A DNA stretch of 64,000 nucleotides from Schistocephalus solidus (Eukaryota; Platyhelminthes; Cestoda; Diphyllobothriidea; Diphyllobothriidae), in the NCBI GenBank assembly GCA_017591395.1, contig WEDG01005026.1, positions 124,001 to 188,000 on the forward strand, in the 5' to 3' direction. The notes under the pieces are model-generated. The model had not been told where the DNA came from. It searched no databases and was given only the letters and a program-made list of their open reading frames with translations. Position 1 is the stretch's first letter, and each line of letters opens with the position of its first letter. Positions 23,769 to 38,700 of this stretch are shown here, one piece after another. A program made the position numbers and the translations under genes.

Positions 23769-26700
23769 CTGTGTTAACAATAGCATGACAGCTAACTGCT
23801 TTGACATGCTAAAGGAGTACATGTAACTGCCTCAGTCAGGCTTCAGGGCTTACCTATTTGAAAGGCTCCAGAGCTTTGTCCACAGATCTGCTTGATTTCC
23901 GAGTTACCTTCCCAGCCGATCGGAAAGAGGATGCAGGTGATCAGGCAGAGGCAACCTGTTTCCAAAGAACGGTATAACACAAAGGTAGTAGGCAAGATGT
24001 ATGATCGGAGAGGGTAAGAAGATACTTATACATCAATGGGTTTTTACAAACTTCCAGCAGACTTCGAACGATCAACTTTAGATAACGGTTTTATTTGACC
24101 TATCAGAACTGGTTATAACAACAGCCGTAAGAGAATGTGATCTAAATTTTTTTGAGTTCATAAATAACATCTTTCACTTATTTTGGCTAAAGAGCATATA
24201 ACGCCAACCATTAGGCGCTTTCCCAAATATCTTTCTAACACAAGGTGTTTCTTAAAACTTGCTTACTAAATGAGGCTTATTCTGCTCACTTTGGGCGGGC
24301 AAGGTGAAAATCGGTAAGAAATTACCCAGTATTTGCTTCCGTCTTAGTTGTACATTGGTCACTTACGGCCAAAGATACTTCTCAGATATGAATGTGTGAA
24401 AACTGATTCTGGAAGGTTGCTTTGGGGGAACATCGCCCCCAAACTGGAAGTTTTTGAAGGGGAAAAACTGTTTATTTCGAGTAAGATAAAAAAAATTAAC
24501 AACGATTCTGCCTGATAAACGCAGCTTCGTGAGACTATTATGAACTTTTGTGAATTTTCCCGTCTTTCGTGATATTTTAGGAGTTTTTGGGTGTATTAGC
24601 AAAGACGCAAAATGAATTCAACAACTGCTTTCAGCAAAAAGCATTTGGAAAGCCATTACTGCTAGGCAAGAAGATAATGAAAGCTGGGATGAGCCCTTCT
24701 GGCTTATTTAGGACTTTCCGCTACTAGAACCTCAGATTGGGAAAACCCGTACTTCAAACTTCCACTATGTGGTAGTGCAATAAAGTCAAATTTTCTACTG
24801 TTGAACAATGTCCATGCGTGCTGTCAGCAACAATCGCGAGTAGCCAAAATGGACAGTTGGGACTCGGGTTCGGTGACTGACCCAGGTTGTGGAGACGAAC
24901 AGGAGCAAAGCTGTTTTGCTATGGCTTTCACCATGCCCCGGCTTAGTCGAAAGGACGCAAGTTCTTTGCTCTGTCGTAGACTGCAGGATTTAACGGTTTT
25001 GATTCGAGCTGGCTAATAATGGCAAATGAATCAGTCATAGCTCTGCCAATCTACTGTTTTTGGCAGCAGAATTTTTTTATTTACCGACTGCCAAAGAGTG
25101 CTCAAGAGCTGGAGCTTCGAGACATAATACAACCGGTTACATTTAGCCCTGCTGTTGGAACACATGGTGAACGTTATTTAATTGAACATTTAATATTCAT
25201 CTAACCTAGGTTGTTTTACAAAATGGACAGGGTGCGCAGTTTCGGTAATTTAATCTTTCCCCTATTAAATGTGTTACTTTATAATAGGACCTGATGTTCA
25301 ACCCAATGGCAACATATAAAGTAATAATATCTATTGTATTAAACGAATGTTGTCAACCTCTACTTGAAAGCGTACTCAACTATGTCAGTAAACATTTTGT
25401 GCGTCTTGATCAGCACACTTAGTTATCTTCTTTAAGTGGCGAATCTGACTGGTTGCAAACAAGGAGAATGATCACTTAATTTAATGTTTGACCAGACACA
25501 GAGGACAAGTCTGAGTATTGAATATTTATTAACAGGATGTCACTTGCAATCTTAAAAAATGACCAGGAAAATTTGATCATCCAGATAATTGTAAACGATT
25601 GTGGGGACTTGCTTATGGTAGTAATGGCTAGGGAAATTTAATATTCATTGTTGTGGCAAAAATAAAAACATTTTACGCAATGCCGAGGAGTCATGAGAGC
25701 CAAGAGGCATGTCCAAAAAGAAGTGGTGTTCACTGATCTGACGATTAGTGTAGTGCTATAGTTTACCTTTCTTTAGAGACCGCAGATTTCTGTGCACAAT
25801 TCACACTATATGGCGGATTTTGTTTGATGTGTAGCTAGCCAATGCTGCAGGCGACATTGGCAGCGAAAAAACGTAACTTCTTTTTTGCCGTGTTACCTGG
25901 GAGTCACCTTTTCCAGAGGTTTATCTTGTATTGTTGGCATTGCAGTAAAATGTAAGCTATTTCTAAAAGATATCTAAGAAGTGAATTAAAGGTTGTACAA
26001 TATCATAATGGGAGAAAATGTGAACTTTCGTCTATAAAGGGCACGCAAATTAAAGACATTCTGAAGAAGCCAAGGCGAAGGTGGAGTTTGACAAGCGTCA
26101 CGGTAGGCACCAAGATTAAAATTTTCTTAAATTATTCTTTTCCCTGAAAAATCGTCAATTCTCTAAACGGAAGGCGGTTAAAAATTCATAATTTTACCCA
26201 ATATTCTAGGCATTATCCCTGCCAAAGCTTCGTCTTATAGTGTTTGAACTCTCCAGTGACCAGCTAACCTGCCGAATATAAAACGGCCAATCAGTCACAG
26301 CACTTAACTAGAATGCAACATGCAGTCAATTTCTAATGCTTCTTCAAGACGGTTTTTCATGGGTAGAATGTTGCAGCAAGGATCAAGAGTAGGGTTTATC
26401 AACCCGAAAACCTCACAATGGTTTGTCAACTGCTGAGTATAATTTCATTACAGGGACGAAGAGTGCCTCATAGATGACCTCAAATTGTGCCGAAGATTTC
26501 ATATATGTATGTAGCTGTAAGTACATCAGGCGAAGGCAACTGGCAAACATAGGAGTTGCGCAATAGATAACATTAAATGTCAAAAATCCAAATTTTTTGC
26601 TCTTATGTTGTTAAATACCTCCTTGATATAAGACCTTCCGTTTGATACAAAAGACAGTCGTACGAGTAGTTTTGCGTGCACGAACAACCCTGACAATGCG

Positions 26701-29700
26701 TAACTTGGCTGTAGCCAAAAAAATTCAGTTGAAACTAGAACTGTCTACACAACAAGATCACCTGGTAAATGCTAAGGCCTTTCCTTTATCTATCGCGCTT
26801 TAACCGACTCTTTTAATAGACTAGACCCTGTTTTTAACTATGTCTTTCCTGCTTTCATAATGGCTGACAGTACAAATTCTATCCGATATTTATTAATTAC
26901 AGTGACGGTGACACTTTAGGTGACAAAAAATCCTGCTGCTTTCACTTTTTTGAAAGTACAATAGCTATAAAAAGTTGATTACTTTTCTCTATAACAACGG
27001 AAAAATCTTAGTCTCATCATTGATTTGTAAGGCCGGGCGTCTCTTTCATATGTCATATCTGGGTGTGCATCGTTCTGCCTTCAAGCGGTAAGTATTTCAC
27101 TGCCATGTTAAGCTCTAACTGGAGAAGAACAAGTTTCAAATGTTTCCAACTTCATTAATATGCATCCACTCTAAGCATCCCAAAATAGTGCGCCGCATGT
27201 TCCTAAGCATGGGTGTGTCAAAACTCGAGGTGACTTGCGACATTCTGTAAGTTTCATAAACTTTCATACCCAAGCCCTAAAGCAAAGTTCAAACCAGCTA
27301 ATTTTTTCGATGCTTACCAATATATTGTTATATTTACATTCCCAAAATTTGGCAGACCCTAGTTTTTCAATAAATACGGCGATTAAAAATGCCTTTTTTC
27401 CTCGACAACATTAATAATTGTTTCAGTCTGTCTCATAAAGTTCATACGCTCACATGGTAACAGAAAATTAAATAGTAATATCTGGAAGTTCACTTTCATA
27501 CAAATCTGACACATACAAGGTTGTCCCAACATGTTTGAGAGTCGGTAAGATGTGATGATGAAGGATTGCAGATAGCCCTCTGATGACACGCCTTATGATG
27601 ATTTTTAACTTATATAGTTAAGCATACTGATGTCTGGTACATATGAAACGCACACAGGCCTTTCTGTTATATAGATGGAAGACAATTTTAAATTACCATT
27701 TCGGAACCGGCGATTAAAAATGCCTGTTTTCCTCGACAACATTGATAATTGTTTCAGTATGTCTCATAAAGTTCATACGCTCACATGGTAACAGAAAAAT
27801 TAAATAGTAATATCTGGAAGTTCACTTTCATACAAATCTGACACATACAAGGTTGTCCCAACATGTGTGAGAGTCGGTAAGATGTGATGATGAAGGATTG
27901 CAGATAGCCCTCTGATGACACGCCTTATGATGATTTTTAACTTATATAGTTAAGCATACTGATGTCTGGTACATATGAAACGCACACAAGCCTTTCTGTT
28001 ATATAGATGGAAGACAATTTTAAATTACCATTTCGGAACCGGCCATAATCTAGAATGTCACTAACATGTTTGTTTGCTTGTACCACAAGTCCTGACAAAG
28101 GTCCCGTGGTAGCATTATTTAGTGGAAAAATTGCAAGTCAGTTCTTTTTGTTCCAACGTAATGGCCAAGACAACTCAAACCCTCGGAATAAAATTGAGTT
28201 TACAGATCATTTTTGCCCTAAGCGTACTCAACTATCTAATCGAGCGTTTCGTACCTGAGTGGGTTTTCCTACCTCTGTCAAATGGCGATAATTATTGGCA
28301 AATGGATGTCAGTCTGCCGATCTTGAAAAATATATTCCTGCAAATTTACTTGACTTCACCGCCAACAGGATGCGTTTCTGGTCTCTTATCAATAGCAACC
28401 AATAGTGGTTCAACCAGTACTAACGTTCACGCTAGATCATTTGAGGCCAAAAACTAACCCAAATATCTTCGCGGATGAAAGTTAATAAGGCTGAAATCCT
28501 TCAGCCTGAAGGTAAGACCAACAAACTTACCTGGGAAAAGACCTTTGCTCTGCATTTCTGCTCGTCGATTTCTTAGTTGGTCTATCTAAATATTTATAAG
28601 TGCAAGGACGAAACCATGGCAGTCAGTTATTGCAACGCAAAATCGGACACCTGGAAGTTTCTCAAAGCTATTTTCAAGGCTGAATATTTGTACTAAACGG
28701 AACCCCCCATAAAAAATTGCTGGGGACAAGTTAAGGTGCAATTTCGCGCATAAAGTCATGGACTGACCGCACCTGTCCTAACGAGAATAGCATCCAGGTC
28801 AACTAGATACTGACCAACAAGCATTTCACCTCACAGGGGAGCAATCACGGTCACCTTACCGACTGATCACGCTGGCGAGTGACCGCCACCGCGCCAGCTA
28901 GGAAAGAACGGAAAAATGCAAAACTGCGATAAGCACAGGGTAGACCAGCTGCAAAAGCAGTCCGAAGTTCGGTTCAAATCTTTTGCAACACAGGCTCCGA
29001 AAAAGACATTAATGCAGTCGTTCATAAGTCTATGCTATTAGGTTATCTTCTAGGGAGTCAGGACGCGTGTCTGAGCTAACCGGGTCAATCATCATCATGC
29101 ACAGAAACGGTTTTTAAGTCCAATACTGTCAAGTTACACACGTTTATTATCACTACGCCTATTAGCTAGAGTTCGAGCTACCGGTAAACACCTTTAAGAA
29201 GTCGAAAGAATCTACAGTCACTGTGGGGGGGGGATAAAAAAACATTTTTGCAGCAAGTTCTGGCTGTTCCTACACCAATAAACTGCCGCAATTTGTCTCC
29301 AGTTTTCCTGGGCCTAAATACCTGCTGTCTGGACGTTTATTCACAAAATGCATCGAAATTCCTCAAACACCGACAGGAGACTTTCACTGAGCATCCAGGT
29401 TGTCCTGTTGTCAAATTCATTAGTTTGTAAAGACATCATTCTAACAACTCTCCTTAAATAAATTCATACACACGGTTAACTACGGCTTTTAGTTGTTTAT
29501 GTAAACGGCGGTATTGTGCCTGAAGAGGTAGGGTGTATATTTGCGACCGGCTGTCGCATAGCAGTTTTCAGTCCTTCTGGAGCATATGCCTTTCATCCCA
29601 CAATTTTCAGGGTACCTGTTTTTGAAGGAAACTCCCAATATTCTGTGAGTCGAGGCGATTTATTTTGCCCAAAAGAATGAATAAATACCACTACAATTGC

Positions 29701-32700
29701 GAACAAGATTGTTTCAATAAATTTCTTCAAGTATTGTCCGGCAATAGGGATGACCAGCTGATCACTGTTCCACTAATACAAGGTTATTTATTTTGCAGTA
29801 TCACTGAATTTCGCTGCATGATTGTAACTCCGAGATCACAACACTTAATTGTGATGCTAATCGTGTGATTTCTGATCAACTGAAGAAATTCCACTCTTGT
29901 TGAGGAGCCGCCTTCCATTGATCCTTCAATTGGTACGTTCGACTGCTGCAAGATACGCGGGATAACCAGGGTAGATGGATAGGTGCTCATCGATTGGTTA
30001 TGGGCCTAACTCGTCCTAGTCTTCTTTTGGGCTCTCTCTCTCGCTCTGTCGAGTCTTACCAGTAGCCGCACAGCGGCTAAGGATATAGGCAGAATAACAT
30101 GACCGAAAAATACAACGGAAACTGGAATGGCCATTTCGTATTTATGAGCCGTCATCAGCCAGCCATATCAACACATATGATGTGCCACTATTCACCTATC
30201 AGTGAGCATTTATCCACTAATGTGCATATTCCCATAGCTCAATGGTTAGAGCGTTGAACTTCTATGCAACAACTCGCGCATTTGAGTCTCTGGTGGTGCA
30301 ACACTCGCGGATGGGTATGGCTGACTAACGATGACTAATAAGTCAGAAATGAACACTCTTTCTCCCTGGTCTGTGTCAGTAAGGTTCTAATGAAGAAGGT
30401 TGTTTGCTTCGTAGTGACTGTTAGTCGTATGTATGAGGCCCTAAAGTCTTCCGCAGAAAAAGCACACGAAGGAAGACGGTTGAGCAGAAACCGTCGGAAT
30501 TTATAAATGAACATTCTGCTTTTCACGACACGACAGTAACTCTTTCCGAAACAAAAACCGTTAGACCACAGTATTACCACAGCCACGTGAGCGTTTGCCG
30601 CAGCTAGGGGGTTATTTATGCAGACCTGATCATTTATTTTTTATTGTGTTAGCTGATACAAGTTAAACTTCTATCCAACAGAGAAGATCGTATTTTGCTA
30701 CTAATTCGTCCAGGTGATGCAATCTTCAGTACAACGCACTTTATTTCTCGAGGGCCTTAGTCAACGTTGGTATTCGTCGAAGTTTCCGATAAGTGAACAA
30801 CGATTAATTTTTTTATGAATTTGTTAATTTTGGAATTTTTAACCCCCAGTCCTGAATCTTATATGATAATGCGTAAACCACGGACTCTCAGAGACACCTA
30901 TCCTAGTACTGTTCTGTTCGCCTACATTATTTTTCTCTTGTGGTATATTTCAAGAACTGTAATACAATTATAAATCAACATTTTCTTTATCTTCAGGCAT
31001 CATCAGACCTCTCTACCCTTTAAAACCCATTGCAGGCTACTCCGAAACATCGGTTCGATTTAAAATCCATCGTTTATACCTCCTCAAACATTCAAAAAAG
31101 ATAAAACGTCTGAAGTTCAATGATTTTGCAAGCAGAACGATTAGTGAGTGTTATTCATTGGGTTTGTCATTACTCCAATTATTTTGAGGTGGAAGGCATT
31201 CCAATTGGAACACAGTGAATCGTTAACAGTGCGTCACATTTAAGGTCTCCATGGCTAGGAGCGTTTTAACAGTAAGTGACCTTATAACTCTTAAACAGTC
31301 ATTTTTTGAGCATTCCTGTTGCTTGAGCTTAGCTTAAATCAACAATGATAAAACACAATCACACCAGAAGTTTTTCCTATTTGCTAGCTCACGCCAGAAA
31401 CCAGCTCTATCGATACATAACTGTTGGCCGGAATAAAGGTGGTCTTTTAATTGCGTAACAGTCTGTATTTTATTTGTAGAACGCATTTTGGTGCAGCAGG
31501 AGTCGGAAGCGCAAAACCTGCGGTCTGTCGTGGTTCTCTGTTAGTTTTTTGGGTTATTTATTGCTAACTCCTTTCCTTCATTAGGTCGGTAACCTTCTGT
31601 CTATGGTGGTTGAAGAATTTTAAAAAATTATTATAACACTAACTGAATCTCGAATTGTTCGTGTCGACTTTCTCAAACGCCTTCTACGCCTGGTTGTCCC
31701 AACATTATTCTGCGCTCTGTTTCGGTCGAAAAAAGTTTACCTGACAGACACTTAGACACCGAAGACATCTTGACCGGCGGATTGGCGTCGGGGTATTATA
31801 TGCAAGAGCCAAAGTTCTTAATACGACTGCCTAACGCCTATTTTTAATTAACTTGGTACTTGCGAAATTCGCCTTCTCCGTCTCTGATTAACCGCATTGC
31901 CATACTTTTTTATGTACTCATTTGTCCCTTTGAAGAGTCGGAATGTTCTGTTTGGATTCTTAGAATTAAAGACGCCTTCCAAGCGCCCCTTCTGTCCGGC
32001 TTGCGTCTGCAAGGAAGGCAGGCACTTTTGCAGATTTCAGAGGCACACTCGTGTGCTAAAACTGATAAAATTGTGTAGGATTTCGCTTCACTTAGCGGGG
32101 TTGAGGGTGGTGGGACGCACAGAGTTTCAGGACAATAATACCTGACAGTTTGGTGATCCAGTGCTGCGACATGAAATGGTGGTCAATGTGGTGGTGGTGG
32201 TGGTGAGAATACGCGACGACAGTCAAGGTGGGGAGGAGGGGGGCAGTTTCTTGCATTTCCGGTGATCCCTCCGAAACTTGTATGTGTCAATCTTCTGGAG
32301 ATTCCGACGACACACTTTTGTGAATGGGACTTTTAGCTTTGCTTTGCATTGCTCCTCCTCCTCCTTCTCGCAGTTAGCCATGGTGTGGGACTAGGCAAAT
32401 TCTCGTGCATTAAAGATTGCCTGGAATAATTATCTGCAACATCTGCCCTAAAGTAGCCCATTGGGAGCCAAAAATAGAGTCATTAAAGGTCACTAGGCTT
32501 GAACATGCTATTTCGCTGAAAAATCTTTGCTGTTTTAAAACCACATGGACTTTAATTTTTAAGTCAACCATGTTTAAGGTGTTGTTAAAAGTTTGCATAG
32601 ACATTCCTCTCAAACTGCAGTGGTCAGCACCATGCCACCGAAAAAAACAAGCACACTATCCACAACCTCTGTCAAGACCGGCGGATAAGTGGCTAACCAT

Positions 32701-35700
32701 GTCGAGGGTTTCGTTGCGACTGAGCAAAAGAAAACTAGTATCTTTAAAGTAAAAATGGTGCACAACAGCAAATTCTTAAAGGTGAACGTTTTTGTTTCCA
32801 GGTAGACGGGTGAGACAGGGAAGAAACACAGGCGCGTGGGGTTAAATTTGGAGCAAGGGAGTCCGGGTAGAATGAACTTAATTGCATGTTCAATGAGCCT
32901 TGCGTTAAACTAATCAGAATATGATATACAAGAGGTCAGCCATCGACTCCGACGAGTTCCCCCGTGTGCTCCAATGGAGGGTGATTCAGGGACGGTAACT
33001 TGCGCGTGGATTAGTTGTTAGTGATATAAGACTTTCACTGCAGCTACAACACTCTATATCTTCCCTCACCTGTCTGTCTCCAATGACAAGACGGAGTCAA
33101 GAAGACCGGAGGCGGGATCAAGTGCAGGTGAGAGTGCCATAAAGGCCATGAGCGGCCGATGCGACGTGAGCTTGCACCTACGCGTACCATCACGCCCTCT
33201 CCCAAGTTAGACATTTTTATGGGAGAGGAACTCGAATAATGCCCGCCGTGCACTGATTTAGTCACCATATTGATCCAGCGCCTCTACCACATGGCCTATT
33301 TTGGAGGGTATTATGTAATGATGAGAGCGAGGGCACAGAGAATATAGTAAGATTTTAGTACAGCCAATGATCTAGCCAACTGAGCTATGAGGCCCCACCG
33401 GGAGCCGTGATTTTAATCACACTTGGGTCAAGTTACTCACCCAGCCTACTGCAACATATGGAATCCACCAATTCTGATACAGTAAGCTGACTGGCCAAGC
33501 AGGATTTCCTAAGCAATCAGTCTAGAATCAACTAGATGACTACCAGGCACAATTAATTAGTAAAGTGGGTCAAACGAATTATTCAAATCTGCAAAAATCC
33601 GCTACTAGATATAGTAAATTTCAGCAAACTCAGATGATAGTAGGCCTTATTCTTACCCCGGCCCCTCGGCCTGCAACTGATCTCCACGTCACAACACGGC
33701 GCGGCCCAAAAGCCCCATGTCGGCTCAATAAGACGAGTCAAGCAGGCGTCATCCGACGGATCAATTGATATCCCAACGATTATTGTGACCTGTGCTCTCA
33801 CCACCTGGTAATTTGGGTTCAACTTGGATTGACTCGTGTGCCGCTGCGGAAAGCTACTGCACAATGTGTGCTACGACCGCGTTTAACGATTCTTGCTTCT
33901 TTGCCTTAAGGACGCAGTCGAATCCCTTGCAGGCTTTAGCAAGACCGGTCTGTTGAAGGATTTACTTCGATAACTTAACCATCGTCACGCCTATGACGGC
34001 TGTCCATGTGGGGCATACGCGTCACCGGTTAGAAAAATAACGTGTTCCTTCACTGTGTAACCAGATGACAAAGCGAAGATCTTTTAGGTGGGAAGTGGAA
34101 TGATCTGCCGATCTGAAGTTTGGCTCTGCTGCTGCTGCTGCTGCGTTATTCAGCATTGATATGTTTAGATGCTTACGCAAACTCTCGTCCAGGTTTTCAG
34201 ATTTTAGTAGCTCACGAGCACTTCGTTCACCAGCTGACACAGTTTAGGTTGGTTGCTGGCCTTTCAGCGCTCCAGGCCACACCAGCTTTAATCTAGCAAA
34301 GCTAAGCGCCGGCATCTTGTCCATGTCATTTAGACCCACGGTGCACAAAACGTTGTTATGGCAACGGCCAGGCCTGGACACAATCTTAATGAGTGATTTA
34401 AATGGACTGACACGTTCATCAGATAAGGATGACGTGCTCGCTTCCGTCGAAATCGGGCTTAACAACGTAGCCCAAACATCCTCACTGTCAGGACTTAGCA
34501 CTAAGATCAGGTCGATTATTTAAAGCAGGACTATCGAGGACGATAAAGGCTGATATGCATTTAAGATAAATTTGGTTTAAAAATTAAAAGCCATGGAAGA
34601 TCATAGGACGGATGAAGCATGCACTGACAGCCCATTTGGCCTATTTCCTTTTAATACCCCGCATTCCCAACACCGCTACTATTGATACTAAGTGCAGGGG
34701 TGATATGTGGGTAAAAACAATCACTGAGAGCAGTGTTGCACAAAATTTCGTTGTTGCGCCTTTATTATTAAAGGCGAAGTTTGGCTTGTCCGGGCTCTTC
34801 CAAGCAAAGCATCAGTAAATTTGCCTCCTTTTGTACATGAGAAGAAGCTTTGGGGGTTTACGGTTTACAGTCGGCAAGCTGAATGCTTTCCGGGTAAGGA
34901 AAACCATGCATGTATTTATGCCATTACTAAGAGATCGTATAGTTTTCATAAAAGTTTGCAGTGGATTTGAATTGCTTATTTTACTTTATGAGGGGCATAA
35001 CTAAACGGACAGATACTCAGCTAGGCGAATGAACATTGAAAGGTCTTAAACAAACTCATACTTAGAAACATTTTGAAGATCGAAAGATTATACAATTCAA
35101 ATTAGAAGGGATTGGCTGTCGCAAGCATAAAAAATATGTTTTTGCTTGCTTGCTATAAATCATACGGGAATTTACGGTAGTTAATATTGCAATTTTTATT
35201 TTTTTTAATTTTTATTTATTTTATACATTTTATTTTATATTACAGTTACGGTTGGAATATTTCATTCTCCTAACCACTACAACTTAACCAACTAAACTCA
35301 GAACGGACGATCCTTTAGATTCTAGCTGAGCTTTATACCGGCTACAGTCACTAGACAGTAAAGTATATGGTATTGTGGGGACGCCGAATGAGGTCTTCGT
35401 AAATGGTTGATAAAACTCGCCGCTTCAAAGCCATTGCGTCTCTGTGTGGATTTACTTGAATCTGTTTGATTTTTATTTATGCTATCACCCTGCTGAAATA
35501 ATGCTTTGCAGTGCATTACATAGGTGAGATTTTAGAGTTTTTCACCCATTTCCAGAGAACAGTTTACTTATGTTTCCCAGGCGTAATTGTACTCCGCTTC
35601 TGTCCCACCATTTGGCCGGGGAACTGACACTGAATGTTAGATACTTCCGCCTGCTTACTCGTTAGGCAGGCCGTGAAAGAAAAACTTTCACCTTCGGCGA

Positions 35701-38700
35701 AGTCAGCAAAGTTATTTAAAAAAGCTTATCTATGAAATAAAGCTGTTTAGATTACAGCTGGGCGGGGTTAGCGACTTTGGTCAAGAAAAAATGCACTTCA
35801 GCCAATCAAGTTCGATTTGTCTGATGCCTTTACCCGCACCAGAACGTTAGACGATTAAATCGCCTGGTACAATTGCAGAAGCTGATACCTGCAGGTTACC
35901 GAACACTTTAAAAATGCATTCAAGGTCACAAGAGCACATGACCTTTCCCAGTGTGAACCTCAATTTTGCAATAAAGCCAAAAGTGGAAGAAATGCATTTC
36001 TCGAAGTAAACGCTGCTAGCATATCATCGAATTTAGACAGTAACTCAGCGGAGCACTACGCGGATTGGCGTGAAGGCACAACCAATAAGAGAAGACGCTC
36101 GAGTTTACAGCCGCCAGTACGGCTGAATTTCAACTTCTCCTGGATTTTTGTACCCTGAAACTGCGCCAAAAACGCATTTTGCATGACCTAGTTAGAAACT
36201 ATCCGTCTATGAAGAGGCCGTCCTGACCTTATTTTACGGCCAAGCGTTCGATTTTTGTATTTCAGAATCTTTTGGTCAAACCAGACTTAGCTGTGGGGTG
36301 GGGGTGGGTGGTGAAAGAGAGAGAGAGAGAGAGAAGAGCTAAACATAAAGGGTAATAACAACCTACCAACAATGTGTTAATAACCTTTACGCACGCGTCG
36401 GCACCCAACGTGGCAACAGAAATGTCTGATCGGCCTGCACTGGTTGGGGCCGACTACACATCACTTCCTGGCGAGAAAGTATGCCGACTGGGGATTCGGC
36501 GCGTGAGAGAGAAAGGTCGTAGTAAGCAGCATGGGCCACAATAAACCTGCGTAATTGACCGGATAAATGGTCCCAGTTTAGGCTTGCCCGACCGTCTGGC
36601 GGTACGCTAACGAACGTTCATAGAAATGCACACAATTTATGAGCACGGCCACACCAATCTTCTGGTGGTACAGACTGAACAGGGCCCAGCAGCGTGGGTA
36701 GCATGCTGTGTTAAGCTATCAGATGGATAGGACTTCGAGTTTCTGGAAGTCCCAAGGCCAAAAAGTTGGGGGGACTCATTTAAAGTCCTTGTTGTGGGCG
36801 TTCGAATTTTTCTATGGCGAAAGATTTGCAGGAATGGAAAACGTAGCCATGCATTGATCATACTGTGGATTTGAAATAGTAACTCCTTCGAGTCGGGATA
36901 TTTTTAGACGAGTTGATTATGTGACATTTGATCTGCTTCTTATGGTAGTCTGCTGCCAGCTGGTTTGTGCACTAACCATGCAGTTCAGTAGTAGCGATGC
37001 GGGCATTCATAAAATGTATCGCTAGAGGGCATTCCTCACAGTTAACCGAGCGTTTTTTATATCTTAGATGTAAATTAGGGCAAGTAGATTTATAAAAAGA
37101 GCTTCTATTATTTAAGTTTTTAAGGCCACGTTTATAGTTAACAAATACCAGGAGATAGAAGGTACAATTTCCAATAAAAGGAACATGCATAAAGAGCTTT
37201 TGTTAATTCCTGCACAGACATGAAAATCAGGGACAGAATACATTACAAGTAAGTGGTTAATTTTCTAGGTTAGATTTTCACAGGCTAGACGTGAAAGGGG
37301 AAAGCAGTGTGCACGGCGCAGTCCGCAGCTTGAATTTATGACCACTGAATATCAGTATAAGATCCTCATTTATGCGATGATTTCTTTTGAAAATACCAGT
37401 TAGAATTTTAATAAAGACACTAAATGTTCCAAAGTCTTGTAGGCCCTGGGGCGACCCCATCCCTCCCCCATCGCTACGACAAAACGACAATAAGGACGGT
37501 GAGGAGCATACCAGTAGCAAGTAATGTAAGTCTGTAGGTGGGTTTTATTCGCAATCAATGCAAACGACCATGATCTATTTGCGAGAGTCGCATTCCTCCA
37601 CGTCTACCTGCTGCCGCAAGGTGAACTCTTGCCACTTTTTGAATTCTGTTCTCTATCGACCTGAACAATTAGAGCCAAACATAGTATATGCTCGTCGTCC
37701 ACCAAAATGTGGCATTTACAATAAAACTCGGCCAGCCGTGTCCTCGTGACTTAGTCCTGCTACCGGAGTCAGGAGGGTGCGACAGGTCTCCTGCCAGTTT
37801 TCTATCACTGTAGAATAATTTGCACGTAAGTTGCCGTTGTGCACCCACCTTCTTATGCTGCCCAAGGCAGACGTCGTCAAAATAGTCGAACGAGCAGCTA
37901 AAGTGGTAATGATAGCAATAGTAGGGATCGTAGTGGTAGTACCAGCAGCAGGGGGTTCAAAGTGGTGCTTGCAGTAGTGGCATTAAGTCCACTGGAGGCG
38001 ATCATTCTACCGAAGCCTCAGCATTTCGGGCAGCATTGCATTCCCGCAATCTTTGTTCCCAGGTTTTCGAAACTGATGGGCAAGAATAAACGCCCTGCTT
38101 GATCATTAACAAATACAGTGAGTTTAGTTAGCTAGTCAGCGCATGCTAAGGGTTATCAGCAATCTACGGTGTGCAAAATAAGAGACCGTCGACGGCGAAC
38201 CATAAATGCACGGAACCACACCTACCTCGACAGATCTCCAGTTTATACCTCCACTACGGTTCGCTGATTACCATGGTTTAGTTAGGACCTCCGGCAAAGT
38301 CTGATATTTAACGAAGTTTAACAATTAGTTACGAAAATCGACCTTGATGTAAACAGGCTTCAAAAATCAAAATGCAACTCAACGAACCCCCAATGAAGTG
38401 GGCATAGGCACAGGCTCTACGAATCCGCAAACTGTAGAGGACTTCCAGCGAGACGCCGGCACAGAGGATGAAAAAGGTGAGAAAGAGTAGGACGGCGCAG
38501 GCCAACACCAGAATAATCACTCCAGCCTGCCAAGTCTTGTGAGGCATGGCACCCAGTGACGGATAATATCCACAGCCAGCCCTCCAGGTGATTGCGCCTT
38601 CCACCTTATAGTTCTCTCTTCTTTCGTCTCCAGCCTGTCCGTAGAAGTTGTTCGTGTAGACAGGATAGCCACAGCGTCTGAAGAGACCCAAATGGGAAAT

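Larger units (their letters stand above)
23956..38387 (-). other. LHFPL intron 1 (14.4 kb)
   Basis: The minus-strand donor is G|GTTCGT at 38387-38382 (a weaker consensus) and the acceptor is CTTTGGAAACAG at 23967-23956. The intron holds a 331-bp tandem duplication, two tRNA-like SINE fragments, one copy of the hairpin-headed dispersed repeat found at 55-60 kb, microsatellites and one decayed coding remnant, each listed separately. The stretches 23956-27377, 28041-30230, 30306-32929 and 35250-38387 show nothing else I can support. Confidence 0.8.

Noticed and set aside
23311..23826. 171-codon plus-strand ORF
   Set aside because: Antisense to LHFPL exon 3, which carries the diagnostic C-E-I-G-W-A-Y.
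30231..30305. Functional tRNA gene
   Set aside because: Good A-box region, but the B box is degenerate and the acceptor and T stems do not pair.
33355..33400. Minus-strand tRNA gene
   Set aside because: Only the D-arm region is tRNA-like, with no B box or cloverleaf.
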